Translations under genes and position numbers: made by a program
Assembly: GCA_964639875.1 (NCBI GenBank)
Contig: CAZXEM010000027.1
Location: forward strand, 1-13,542
DNA length: 13,542 nucleotides
Origin: CAZQLW01 sp964639875
GTDB taxonomy: Archaea > Nanobdellota > Nanobdellia > Woesearchaeales > GW2011-AR9
Direction: 5' to 3'
Shown: in pieces, positions 1 to 6,322 of the stretch
Position numbering within the stretch: position 1 is the stretch's first letter
Layout of the letters: each line of letters starts with the position of its first letter
Notes under the pieces: model-generated
Told to the model about the DNA's origin: nothing
Database searches by the model: none
Seen by the model: the letters and a program-made list of their open reading frames with translations, nothing else

Positions 1-710
1 AAATCATTTACTAAACTATAAATGTTAATCATATTGGCACTTAACTTTTCATTTTTTTTAAAACCCATCAGACAATCACAAATATATTTATACTCATCTG
101 CAATTTTTTCTAGTTGTTCAATAATATAATATAAGATTGGTACTACATAATTTATATTATTATTTTGTTTTAATAATAATCTTCTACAAAAAGTTGTGAA
201 TGTATTATTAGTTTCTTCTAAATGATACATGTCTATTAAAGAAGAAAATTCTCCTTTTTTGATTATTTTTAAACTATCTTCAGAAGATGAAAGTAGTAAT
301 AAAAAAGTTCTTTTCAAGATAGAATCAAATTCTCCTTCTACTCCTGCAGAAATTTTTTTAATACGACAATAATGGTCTCCATGTTCAACAATTTCAAAAC
401 CAATAAAGAATCTCAAACTTTTTTGAATCTCTTTAATGAAGCCTGGCTCTTTGAACCGAATTTCAACAGAGTCATACCCCTTTCTATATATAGCTGCTAA
501 ATAACGAGTGATATTTTTTTCAATATTTGACGTATCTAAAATCTTTTTTCTTAAAACAGGTTTACTTTCATTTACACTGATTTTTAATAACTGATTTTCC
601 TCAATAATATCAACTTCATCGCCTTTCTTGATATTGTTTGTTTTAGCCCATTTTGCTGGTAGAGATACCATTAAAGTACAAGGTCCGATCTGAGCAACTT
701 TTCGTTTCAT
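1..710 (-). CDS. AbrB-PhoU family archaeal transcriptional regulator (3' end outside window)
   Basis: I translated this by hand from the ATG at 710 on the minus strand; it stays open for 236 codons to the left edge, so the C-terminus is missing. Residues 1-45 form a SpoVT/AbrB-type swapped-hairpin DNA-binding domain, recognisable from VAQIGPCTLMVSLPAKW followed by KKGDEVDI. The remainder is helical and matches the PhoU-like region of archaeal AbrB-PhoU proteins, including a late YIIEQLEKIADEYKYICD helix. Known family members are phosphate-uptake-type regulators in archaea; the target here is not known. A TATA-like box sits about 25 bases upstream, so the mRNA is probably leaderless. The gene diverges from the PIN/peptide/rSAM operon across 112 bases that contain palindromes, so regulation of that operon or of itself is a reasonable inference. 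Confidence 0.85.
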   Translation of the reverse strand, partial: MKRKVAQIGPCTLMVSLPAKWAKTNNIKKGDEVDIIEENQLLKISVNESKPVLRKKILDTSNIEKNITRYLAAIYRKGYDSVEIRFKEPGFIKEIQKSLRFFIGFEIVEHGDHYCRIKKISAGVEGEFDSILKRTFLLLLSSSEDSLKIIKKGEFSSLIDMYHLEETNNTFTTFCRRLLLKQNNNINYVVPILYYIIEQLEKIADEYKYICDCLMGFKKNEKLSANMINIYSLVND

Positions 711-730
711 ATCAGCTTAGAAATAAAGCC

Positions 731-740
731 AATATTTAAA
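731..740 (-). promoter_or_regulatory. TATA box for the AbrB-PhoU gene
   Basis: On the minus strand this reads TTTAAATATT and is centred about 25 bases before the ATG at 710. That spacing is expected for an archaeal TATA box of a leaderless transcript. Confidence 0.6.
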
Positions 741-758
741 TTTTTCTAAAAATTATAA

Positions 759-774
759 CATTATAATGCATTAT
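759..774. promoter_or_regulatory. Overlapping palindromes, candidate operator between divergent promoters
   Basis: CATTATAATG (759-768) and ATAATGCATTAT (763-774) are both perfect palindromes and overlap each other. They lie between the two divergent TATA boxes. The dimeric AbrB-type regulator encoded next door is a natural candidate to bind here, but this is inference, and AT-rich DNA yields short palindromes by chance. Confidence 0.35.
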
Positions 775-792
775 TATAATATATACGTTAGA

Positions 793-800
793 TATATATA
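793..800 (+). promoter_or_regulatory. TATA box of the PIN/peptide/rSAM operon
   Basis: TATATATA is centred 26-27 bases before the ATG at 823. This suggests transcription starts at or next to the start codon, giving a leaderless first gene. Confidence 0.65.
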
Positions 801-822
801 TTTTCTTCCCGCCTAGTTTTTT

Positions 823-1533
823 ATGGGAAAAATATATAATCGGTATTATGATGGCATTGAATCATTACTAAGTACTGATGATGTTATTTTTTTTGATAAT
901 GTTTTTCCTTTTCTAATTGACCAATTTGTACAACAAAGATTTATTGATAAAAGTGAAATCGGAGATTACTCTCTAACAGCTAATTATTTAGCCCAGAAAT
1001 TTGAAGATAATAATGGTTCATTGATAATTCCATTTAAAATATATAAGCAGGCAATTAAAGGAAGGGAAGTAGAAAAAAATACTATTAGAAGAAGTTCTAA
1101 AACTAAAGCTTTAGGAAATGTAATTAAAAGTTATGAGTTCCAAAATGATCTTTTAATGGAAAGTTTAGCTAATAATGTTTATGCTCATGACCCCAATATG
1201 CATACTGAATTTAATGCTTACCTTAGTTTTGTTAAAGATACGACTAAAAAATTTGGATTGAAGAAATTTGACCATAAAGATGATAATTATGCGGATGAAA
1301 CTTTAGTGGCAACAGCATTTTACCATGCAGAAAAGAATGATGAAAGTGTTGCCATATTAACTAATGATAATGATATCTGTAGGATTGTTGATGGTTGTAT
1401 TAAAAGAGACAATCAGATGCATGGGGTCAATAATTTAGGTCCAGTTTCAGTTTATTTTTTGAATGATTTTGGATATGGATTACCAATAAAAAATGTTTCT
1501 TGTTTAGAAACGGTTGTGGGGGGATATCAATGA
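823..1533 (+). CDS. PIN-domain-like protein, first gene of the RiPP-like operon
   Basis: This 236-aa protein carries the spaced acidic residues of a PIN nuclease fold. A hydrophobic strand ends in D25-N26 (VIFFDN). An ADETLVATAFYHA helix carries D158/E159. A late strand reads VAILTNDNDI, with D182 and D184. The second acidic position usually seen after 'IP' is not obvious: IPFKIYKQAI has Q76 where a Glu is often found. PIN proteins are metal-dependent RNases, often toxins; RNA cleavage by this one is inferred only. The first ATG is used because a TATA box lies 26-27 bases upstream. The last four bases overlap the next gene (ATGA), which suggests translational coupling. At 236 aa it is larger than typical VapC toxins (about 130 aa), with a long charged middle segment. 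Confidence 0.7.
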   Translation: MGKIYNRYYDGIESLLSTDDVIFFDNVFPFLIDQFVQQRFIDKSEIGDYSLTANYLAQKFEDNNGSLIIPFKIYKQAIKGREVEKNTIRRSSKTKALGNVIKSYEFQNDLLMESLANNVYAHDPNMHTEFNAYLSFVKDTTKKFGLKKFDHKDDNYADETLVATAFYHAEKNDESVAILTNDNDICRIVDGCIKRDNQMHGVNNLGPVSVYFLNDFGYGLPIKNVSCLETVVGGYQ

Positions 1534-1907
1534 AAAAGAATAATAGTTGGGACAAAGTTAAGAAAAAATTACGTTCAGGTGCAAAAGAATTTGTTAAAGA
1601 TAATGTGGATACTATTTTTGACTTATTAGAGGACCATTGTGAAGAAAAGAAACTAAAGAAACAGTATATTAACAATATTTGTGATGAATATTTTCAATTG
1701 GTAGGAAATGATCCAGATGATCAATTAACAGATTATATAACAAATTCTGTTAACGGTTATTTTTCTTTTTATAATGATCGGGGAGAAAAGAGAGCTAATT
1801 TGTATGCAATCTCTCGGTTAGATAAAGCTAAAACTGATTTTAATCTTGAAGCAAAAGTTGTTGATGCGGTTGATGCGAAGATAGAATATTTTGGAAATAA
1901 ATTGTAA
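1530..1907 (+). CDS. Hypothetical 125-aa helical protein coupled to the PIN protein
   Basis: I do not recognise this protein. The ATG at 1530 is preferred over one 30 bases upstream. It overlaps the PIN gene stop as ATGA and has a G-rich stretch (1518-1523) at ribosome-binding distance. The protein is soluble, charged and probably mostly helical, with a basic N-terminus (KKNNSWDKVKKKLRSGAKE) and an acidic middle (EDHCEEKK). It has no signal peptide or membrane segment. Partner or antitoxin to the preceding PIN protein is possible from the overlap alone, but no antitoxin DNA-binding domain is visible. The stop is directly followed by the ribosome-binding site of the first short peptide gene, so all are likely one transcript. 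Confidence 0.75.
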   Translation: MKKNNSWDKVKKKLRSGAKEFVKDNVDTIFDLLEDHCEEKKLKKQYINNICDEYFQLVGNDPDDQLTDYITNSVNGYFSFYNDRGEKRANLYAISRLDKAKTDFNLEAKVVDAVDAKIEYFGNKL

Positions 1908-1912
1908 GGAGG
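1906..1912 (+). promoter_or_regulatory. Strong ribosome binding site for peptide 1
   Basis: AAGGAGG overlaps the previous stop codon and lies 7 bases before the ATG at 1920. It supports real translation of the short peptide gene. Confidence 0.75.
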
Positions 1913-1919
1913 AAATAAA

Positions 1920-2138
1920 ATGGAATTAGAAAAGAGATTGAACGAAAACAAATCTGAAAGTGTGCTAAATTTTAAACAAAATTTTGATAAAAAATATAGT
2001 TCCGGGATTTTTAGCGAAGCAACTTTGATTTACCAAGAACAAAATGGAGCTTTAGATTATGGATTACAACTTTGTTCGATTACAATGTTTGAAAGTCAGG
2101 TTGATAAAAACAATAAATACAACAACGAGGTAAAATAA
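1920..2138 (+). CDS. Putative RiPP precursor peptide 1 (72 aa)
   Basis: This short protein is clearly a paralogue of the next gene. Both begin MELEK(R/K)LNE and share a KKY-x-SGI-xx-EA-x-L-x-YQ block (about residues 24-39 here), then N-x-A-x-D-(x)-YG. After this conserved leader-like part the tails diverge. This tail has a single Cys (C52) and ends in a polar Asn/Lys-rich stretch. The arrangement of conserved N-terminus, variable C-terminus, tandem copies and an adjacent radical SAM/SPASM gene is typical of precursor peptides modified by that enzyme class. The modification chemistry cannot be read from the sequence. It has a strong ribosome binding site and no signal peptide. Confidence 0.75.
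   Translation: MELEKRLNENKSESVLNFKQNFDKKYSSGIFSEATLIYQEQNGALDYGLQLCSITMFESQVDKNNKYNNEVK
2127..2131 (+). promoter_or_regulatory. Ribosome binding site for peptide 2
   Basis: GAGGT lies 9 bases before the ATG at 2141, inside the end of the peptide 1 gene. Confidence 0.6.
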
Positions 2139-2140
2139 AA

Positions 2141-2326
2141 ATGGAATTAGAAAAAAAATTGAATGAAACAAAATTTGAAAAATTAATGGCACAAACCCCT
2201 AGTAAAAAGTATGGCTCCGGTATTTTGGGTGAAGCTAACTTAAATTACCAAGGACCAAACCAAGCTTGTGATAGATATGGGTGTAACTGTATCAATTATG
2301 AGAGACAGTGCTGTATAATTGTTTGA
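2141..2326 (+). CDS. Putative RiPP precursor peptide 2, Cys-rich core (61 aa)
   Basis: This is the paralogue of peptide 1, two bases after its stop, with near-identical DNA over the first 30 bases; it is a tandem duplication. Residues 1-9 (MELEKKLNE) and 22-37 (KKYGSGILGEANLNYQ) match peptide 1. The C-terminal 20 residues are very different: five Cys at 43, 48, 50, 57 and 58, within CDRYGCNC and RQCCIIV. SPASM enzymes are known to make thioether or other crosslinks from Cys or aromatic residues, so this tail is the likely core. A protease cleavage site is not evident (no clear double-Gly). The rSAM gene starts 23 bases downstream. Confidence 0.8.
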   Translation: MELEKKLNETKFEKLMAQTPSKKYGSGILGEANLNYQGPNQACDRYGCNCINYERQCCIIV

Positions 2327-2337
2327 ATTGATTTGAT

Positions 2338-2343
2338 GAGGAT
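2338..2343 (+). promoter_or_regulatory. Ribosome binding site for the rSAM gene
   Basis: GAGGAT lies 6 bases before the ATG at 2350. It supports this start. Confidence 0.6.
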
Positions 2344-2349
2344 TAAAAA

Positions 2350-3621
2350 ATGAAAAAAACTGGATTACATGCATTGTTTGACGGGTATGATGTGTTTATC
2401 ATCCCTAGTAAAGAGGAGAGTACGCTTCTATACGCTCCTCTTTTGAAGAAAGTGTTTCGAGTATCTGATGACCTTGGGAAGTTAATTGCTTCTCAAGGAT
2501 TTTCATTAGATAGTAAAAATGAAGGGCTACAACAAATCATAACTGCATTTGATGATGCTAAAAATGATGCAATAGATCCAGAACTGCCAAATCCTGTCGG
2601 AACAGTTAATCTTTCCTTAGAATTAACTAGAGATTGTTCTTTGAGTTGTTTATATTGTCATGCGGAAGCAGGAAAAAATAAGAACATGCCTAAAAAAATA
2701 TTAGATGCGGCAATAAAACATGCTTTTGATAGAAGTAAAGAGATAAATGCAAATAAACTTTACGTGTCATATGTTGCTGGCGGAGAACCGACATTTAAGT
2801 GGAGACGCTTTAAAGAAAGTGTAGAAAAAATAAAGTCTGGAGAAGAAACATATGGAATTCCTAGTAGACTTTCAATTACGACTAACGGATATTTTGGAAG
2901 AACTAAACAAAAATTTCTTTGTGACTATTTTGATAGCATTAATTTATCTTTTGATGGTATGAAAGAAATTCAGGACAAAAATAGACCACTAGTAAAAGGG
3001 GGGAGCAGTTATGATCGTGTGATTGAAACTGCAAGATATTTTAGTGATCATGCTAAATCTTTTTCGGTTAGGTCAACAATAACTCAAGATAGTGTTAATT
3101 TAATGCCAGAAATAGTGAATTTTTTCCATGAAGAGTTAGGTACAAATTTTGATATTGCTTTTGAACCTTCCTTCCCTTTAGGAAGAGCTGCTGGTTCTAC
3201 AACTATTCCTCTTCAGGAATCTTATGTGGAAAATTATATTAAAGCAATGAATGTTGGTAAAGATCTTGGAATAACAGTTGCAACCTCTGCAAATTCTAGT
3301 TTTAACAGAATAGTCACTTCTTATTGTGGTGCTTTGTCATTGTTTTCTTTTGTGGTCACTACTGATGGGATTGTTACGGCTTGTGAAGGTGATGCAGATG
3401 GTCTTAATTATGCCTATGGACAGTTTGATGGTGCAAATTTCCCTTTTGACAATGAAAAAAAAGATCGCATTACAAAGATTACAGAACTACCGAAAGATTG
3501 TTTACCTTGTTTTGCTAAATATCATTGTGCCGGCGATTGTCCAAATACTCGGCTTATTGGGTATGATCACTGCACAATTCAACAGAAATTAGTTCAATAT
3601 AATCTTGAACAACTGGTTTGA
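2350..3621 (+). CDS. Radical SAM/SPASM peptide maturase
   Basis: This 423-aa enzyme has a central radical SAM core. C96-xxx-C100-xx-C103 (CSLSCLYC) binds the catalytic 4Fe-4S cluster and the SAM-binding GGEPT motif is at 144-148. The C-terminal SPASM domain has C326, C345, then CxxCxxxxxCxxxC (C384, C387, C393, C397) and C408, the usual seven-Cys set for two auxiliary clusters. Residues 1-85 form an N-terminal extension that may hold the peptide-binding region. SPASM enzymes with short peptide genes beside them generally install crosslinks or other radical modifications in RiPP precursors; the substrates here are probably the two peptides just upstream. The exact subfamily is not recognised. 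It has a ribosome binding site and sits in the same operon, with no dedicated transporter or peptidase next to it. Some maturases act on protein rather than peptide substrates, a less likely alternative given the paralogous peptides. Confidence 0.92.
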   Translation: MKKTGLHALFDGYDVFIIPSKEESTLLYAPLLKKVFRVSDDLGKLIASQGFSLDSKNEGLQQIITAFDDAKNDAIDPELPNPVGTVNLSLELTRDCSLSCLYCHAEAGKNKNMPKKILDAAIKHAFDRSKEINANKLYVSYVAGGEPTFKWRRFKESVEKIKSGEETYGIPSRLSITTNGYFGRTKQKFLCDYFDSINLSFDGMKEIQDKNRPLVKGGSSYDRVIETARYFSDHAKSFSVRSTITQDSVNLMPEIVNFFHEELGTNFDIAFEPSFPLGRAAGSTTIPLQESYVENYIKAMNVGKDLGITVATSANSSFNRIVTSYCGALSLFSFVVTTDGIVTACEGDADGLNYAYGQFDGANFPFDNEKKDRITKITELPKDCLPCFAKYHCAGDCPNTRLIGYDHCTIQQKLVQYNLEQLV

Positions 3622-3624
3622 AAA

Positions 3625-3657
3625 ATGATTAAGAACAATAATTCACCATTAAAATGA
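3625..3657 (+). CDS. Possible 10-codon micro-ORF coupled to the next gene
   Basis: MIKNNNSPLK starts 3 bases after the rSAM stop. Its TGA overlaps the next ATG as ATGA. It may only serve translational coupling, and there is no evidence of a functional peptide. Confidence 0.2.
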   Translation: MIKNNNSPLK

Positions 3658-3821
3658 TATTAACAATAACCATTCCGGAAAAAGAAAAGTATTTGGTAAC
3701 TCTTACTTCAAAAAACGAGATGCTGGATCAAGAGATGGTCATTAAAAGAAAATATTTAGGTGATGATTATTTTGTTAATCATCTGAGTGAAGATAAAATA
3801 AATGTTATTTATCTAAAATAA
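3654..3821 (+). CDS. Small hypothetical protein (55 aa)
   Basis: This short open frame, found by hand, begins MILTITIPEKEKYLVTL and ends KINVIYLK. It fills the gap between the rSAM gene and the next gene and stops two bases before the following ATG. The alternating hydrophobic pattern suggests a small beta-rich soluble protein; no family is recognised. There is no clear ribosome binding site, but other genes in this run also lack one. The spacing (TAA, AA, ATG) is the same style as its neighbours, which is the main reason for calling it real. Confidence 0.6.
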   Translation: MILTITIPEKEKYLVTLTSKNEMLDQEMVIKRKYLGDDYFVNHLSEDKINVIYLK

Positions 3822-3823
3822 AA

Positions 3824-4165
3824 ATGGAAAAGAAAAAATACGAACGGATTTTGGAAGGTAGAATAGAACAGACTGGCCCTTACCATGGCGATTTAGAAAT
3901 AGTTATTAAAGATAAACATAATGATGTTTACTCATTTTATATTTCTGGTGATCAGTCTACTTTGGACTCATTAGCTGAGGTAATTGATAATAGCCAGGGG
4001 ATCTATGGAAAACTAAGTGTAGAAATTATTAAGAAAATAGAACCCACTGAAAGACCATCTGAATTAGAAGTTTTAAGAGAAATGGTGGCAAGGTACGAAA
4101 AAGAACGTTTTATTGATAGGTTCTACGGTAGATTATTCGGTAAATTTGGAGGGGATTATTTTTAG
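3824..4165 (+). CDS. Hypothetical protein (113 aa)
   Basis: This family is not recognised. The N-terminal 70 residues look like a small beta-barrel or sheet domain (ILEGRIEQTGPYHGDLEIVI, then VYSFYISG). The C-terminus is a charged helix ending in the aromatic/Gly-rich FYGRLFGKFGGDYF. It has no signal peptide or membrane segment and ends in a TAG stop. It is separated from its neighbours by two bases upstream and six downstream, consistent with an operon member. Confidence 0.75.
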   Translation: MEKKKYERILEGRIEQTGPYHGDLEIVIKDKHNDVYSFYISGDQSTLDSLAEVIDNSQGIYGKLSVEIIKKIEPTERPSELEVLREMVARYEKERFIDRFYGRLFGKFGGDYF

Positions 4166-4171
4166 AAAAAA

Positions 4172-4510
4172 ATGACTTTCATAAACCAACTTGAAAAAAA
4201 TTTAACCAACACCCAAAATAAAGAATTAATCAAACTCAGGAAACTATTAGCAGAACAACATTATCTCATGGATCGATGCGAAGACGGTTTTGGGGATATT
4301 TCAGAAATAGTAAATTTTATTGAATGTTCAACTCTTCCTGAAGAAGTATATCAGAGCTTAGTTGAAGAAACAATTAAAATATTGAGAAAAGAAGAAAACC
4401 CTAAAGAAGTAAGAGCATGGTTTGGTGATTCAGCTGCAAACCATTATTACAAAAGATGTCAGAAAGTTGCTGATAATTTAATTCAATATTTAGAAAAAGA
4501 GGAACAATGA
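4172..4510 (+). CDS. Hypothetical helical protein (112 aa)
   Basis: No known family is recognised. The protein is acidic, all-helical in appearance and soluble. It contains LRKLLAEQHYLMDRCEDGFGD near the centre and ANHYYKRCQKVADNLIQYL near the end, which could suit a protein-interaction role. The TGA stop is followed in the same frame by 19 further sense codons of similar acidic character before a TAA at 4568. The protein may therefore once have been longer (see findings). It is six bases from the preceding gene. Confidence 0.7.
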   Translation: MTFINQLEKNLTNTQNKELIKLRKLLAEQHYLMDRCEDGFGDISEIVNFIECSTLPEEVYQSLVEETIKILRKEENPKEVRAWFGDSAANHYYKRCQKVADNLIQYLEKEEQ

Positions 4511-4537
4511 AAAAACATTATCGAAGAAGGAGTGGAC

Positions 4538-4570
4538 ATGGAAGAATTCTATGAAACCACAAATAAATAA
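4538..4570 (+). CDS. Possible micro-ORF with Shine-Dalgarno (10 aa)
   Basis: AAGGAG (4527-4532) lies five bases before ATG 4538, which opens the 10-codon frame MEEFYETTNK ending nine bases before the next gene. It could be a coupling leader or the remains of the preceding gene's C-terminus. No functional peptide is claimed. Confidence 0.2.
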   Translation: MEEFYETTNK

Positions 4571-4579
4571 AAAAATAAA

Positions 4580-5665
4580 ATGGCTGAACAAGAAATAAAA
4601 ACAGAAACTAATTGGCTTGGAGAAAAGAAAGAGGTGATTTATGAGGGTGGAATAAAAGTTGGTGAGACCAAGCATGAAACAAACATTTGGGGAACCCCAA
4701 CAGATCGAACTTATGATACTGGTGGTAATTTAGTTAGTGAAACTAAGCATGAAACAAACATTTGGGGAACACCAGTAAGTAGAACTTATGAACCTGGCGG
4801 ATGCAATCCCATCAGCGAAACAAGACAAGTGGACACTCTTTTCGGCCAAAAAACAGTCATAATTGAAGATGGCCAAAGAGTCGGAGAGATTGAGAGAAAT
4901 CAAACGTTAGGAGATGTTTTAGTTGGGTATAACGGCAGAAAAAAGATAAAAAGTAGTAGAGATAAGAATATCAATCCTTTAACTAGAACTACGCGGAGCG
5001 GAAATCCATCATCTTCTGAAGGAGTTGTTAAACAATCTACTTCTTCAAGTTATGGTGGATCTAACTTTACCCCTAAGACTTCTTCCTCCTCCCAAACATC
5101 TCAAAAGGTTGTAAATTATGCAATCATAATCCTGTTTGGTTTAGCAGTTTATGGAATTTCAACAACAACATTTCCCGCTAGGACATATAACATGTTTAAA
5201 AGCACGATGGGAGAATTTGTTGATAATGTCGTTTTAGGATATAATGGAATTGAGAGAATGATAACTAATAATTCTAATGAAAATAGTTCAACAATTAGAC
5301 ATAAAGGGATTGAAGAAAAATTAATGTGTGAGCAGAGCGGTGGTTGTCAGGTCGAGCCGGCAAATGAAAAAACCAGTTTAGATACAACAAAAGTTCTATC
5401 TAAAGACGGTGGTCTATATAGCCCAGATTGTATTGCTGATGGTGATAACCAATATGATCATCAACTTGGTGAATGGAGTGAAAATGGTGGTTATTGTAAA
5501 GGTTATGACAAAGGTTACTGGCGTGATGATAAAATTACTTTAGATTGGACTGAAAAGAATTTTGGAAAAAGAAGCCCATCTTACTTTTGCTGGAATGCCG
5601 CACCTGATGGAACATCATGTCGAGATGATAAAGTCTGTAAGGATGGTGTATGTGTAAAAAAATAA
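4580..5665 (+). CDS. Single-pass membrane protein with N-terminal beta-repeats and Cys-rich C-terminus
   Basis: This 361-aa protein has three parts. Residues 9-120 hold four to five repeats of 24-25 residues with a core like ETN(I/W)(W/L)G-x4-R-x-Y-xx-GG-xx-V-x-ET; two copies at about 33 and 58 are nearly identical. Residues 121-175 are a Ser/Thr-rich linker. Residues 176-197 are a hydrophobic membrane segment (VVNYAIIILFGLAVYGIS). After it comes a tail with eight Cys (250, 256, 284, 306, 337, 347, 353, 358), ending in a DGTSCRDDKVCKDGVCVKK-like knot. There is no N-terminal signal, so the repeats are likely cytoplasmic and the Cys-rich tail external, perhaps disulphide-bonded. The family is unrecognised. 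It follows the preceding small genes in the same direction. Confidence 0.8.
   Translation: MAEQEIKTETNWLGEKKEVIYEGGIKVGETKHETNIWGTPTDRTYDTGGNLVSETKHETNIWGTPVSRTYEPGGCNPISETRQVDTLFGQKTVIIEDGQRVGEIERNQTLGDVLVGYNGRKKIKSSRDKNINPLTRTTRSGNPSSSEGVVKQSTSSSYGGSNFTPKTSSSSQTSQKVVNYAIIILFGLAVYGISTTTFPARTYNMFKSTMGEFVDNVVLGYNGIERMITNNSNENSSTIRHKGIEEKLMCEQSGGCQVEPANEKTSLDTTKVLSKDGGLYSPDCIADGDNQYDHQLGEWSENGGYCKGYDKGYWRDDKITLDWTEKNFGKRSPSYFCWNAAPDGTSCRDDKVCKDGVCVKK
4662..4811 (+). repeat. Two 75-bp tandem repeats inside the membrane protein gene
   Basis: Copies at 4662-4736 and 4737-4811 share a long near-identical core: AAGCATGAAACAAACATTTG begins at both 4670 and 4745. The 75-base period keeps the frame and encodes the 25-residue protein repeats, so this is a recent in-frame duplication. 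Confidence 0.8.
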
Positions 5666-5672
5666 AATAAAA

Positions 5673-5795
5673 ATGAAACAAAAATGCCAAGCGAAATGTA
5701 ATAATGGAACTGATTGCTTAAACAAAGCACTTCCGGAATCGGATTATTGCTGGCTGCATGAAAGAAAGGAAAAGGAAACGAATGAACATTTTTAA
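5673..5795 (+). CDS. 40-aa Cys/His zinc-finger-like peptide
   Basis: This frame, found by hand, starts seven bases after the previous stop. It reads KCQAKCNNGTDCLNKALPESDY and then CWLHE. The spacing of a first Cys, NG-xx-C, A-x4-5-YC and xxH matches a short putative zinc-binding motif, of the form C...G-x-xC...YCxxH, that recurs in phage, viral and other small proteins (established only as a recurring pattern). The gene overlaps the following membrane-protein start at 5782, which again suggests translational coupling. Function is unknown; nucleic-acid or protein binding is possible. Confidence 0.65.
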   Translation: MKQKCQAKCNNGTDCLNKALPESDYCWLHERKEKETNEHF

Positions 5796-6321
5796 CAAAA
5801 TTAAATTTTGTTTTAAAGATCCTCATAAACTTTTTAACATAATTAAAAGAGAAAAAATTAAACAAAGTAGTTATTTCTTCATTAGTTTATTATTACCTTG
5901 TTTAATTTTAATAATTATTGTTGGAAGATCATATTTTTCAAATGAGTTTAAATTAACTTTATCTTTAGGGTTAACAGAGATTATAATTTGGTTGTTATCA
6001 ATGATTCTATTAACAATTATTGGATTTTTGTTATACTTTTCGTTAATTTACGGGTTTAATAAACTCATTAAAGGGAAAGGAAATTTTGAAGATTCCATCA
6101 AGTTAGTAATTTATTCTTTAACTCCTTACTTACTTTTTTCATGGATTCCAGTAAGAATTGTTTTAATCATTGCTTTAGTCTATTTTATTAAATTAAATTT
6201 TATTGGTGGAAAAGAATTAATGGGATTATCTAAATGGAAAAGTGTTGCTTTAACAACGTTCCATTACTTATTAATTTTATCAGTTTCAATCGTATTTAAG
6301 TTAGTTCTGGGAGAAATTTAA
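5782..6321 (+). CDS. Yip1-like multipass membrane protein (179 aa)
   Basis: The start at 5782 (MNIFNKIKFCFKDPHKLF) is preferred to the ATG at 5758, because the conserved family-like 'short basic helix, DP, F' opening begins here and the gene then overlaps the zinc-finger peptide by only 14 bases. Four to five hydrophobic segments follow, including SYFFISLLLPCLILIIIVG, ITEIIIWLLSMILL-like and LTPYLLFSWIPVRIVLIIAL stretches. The SLTPY-type loop before the last pairs of helices is typical of Yip1-domain proteins. Yip1-family proteins in prokaryotes are integral membrane proteins of uncertain function. It lies one base before the zinc-ribbon gene. Confidence 0.65.
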   Translation: MNIFNKIKFCFKDPHKLFNIIKREKIKQSSYFFISLLLPCLILIIIVGRSYFSNEFKLTLSLGLTEIIIWLLSMILLTIIGFLLYFSLIYGFNKLIKGKGNFEDSIKLVIYSLTPYLLFSWIPVRIVLIIALVYFIKLNFIGGKELMGLSKWKSVALTTFHYLLILSVSIVFKLVLGEI

Positions 6322-6322
6322 A

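Noticed and set aside
1427..1675. Minus-strand open frame across the PIN gene and the following gene
   Set aside because: It is antisense to two well-packed coding frames, with low-complexity hydrophobic sequence and no promoter.
3326..3592. Second open frame inside the rSAM gene
   Set aside because: It lies within the well-supported SPASM domain in another frame and has no protein-like features.
4163..4510. Stop-codon recoding (TAG as pyrrolysine or TGA as an amino acid)
   Set aside because: TAG at 4163 and TGA at 1531, 2324, 3619 and 4508 all act as sensible gene ends followed closely by new starts, so standard decoding fits.
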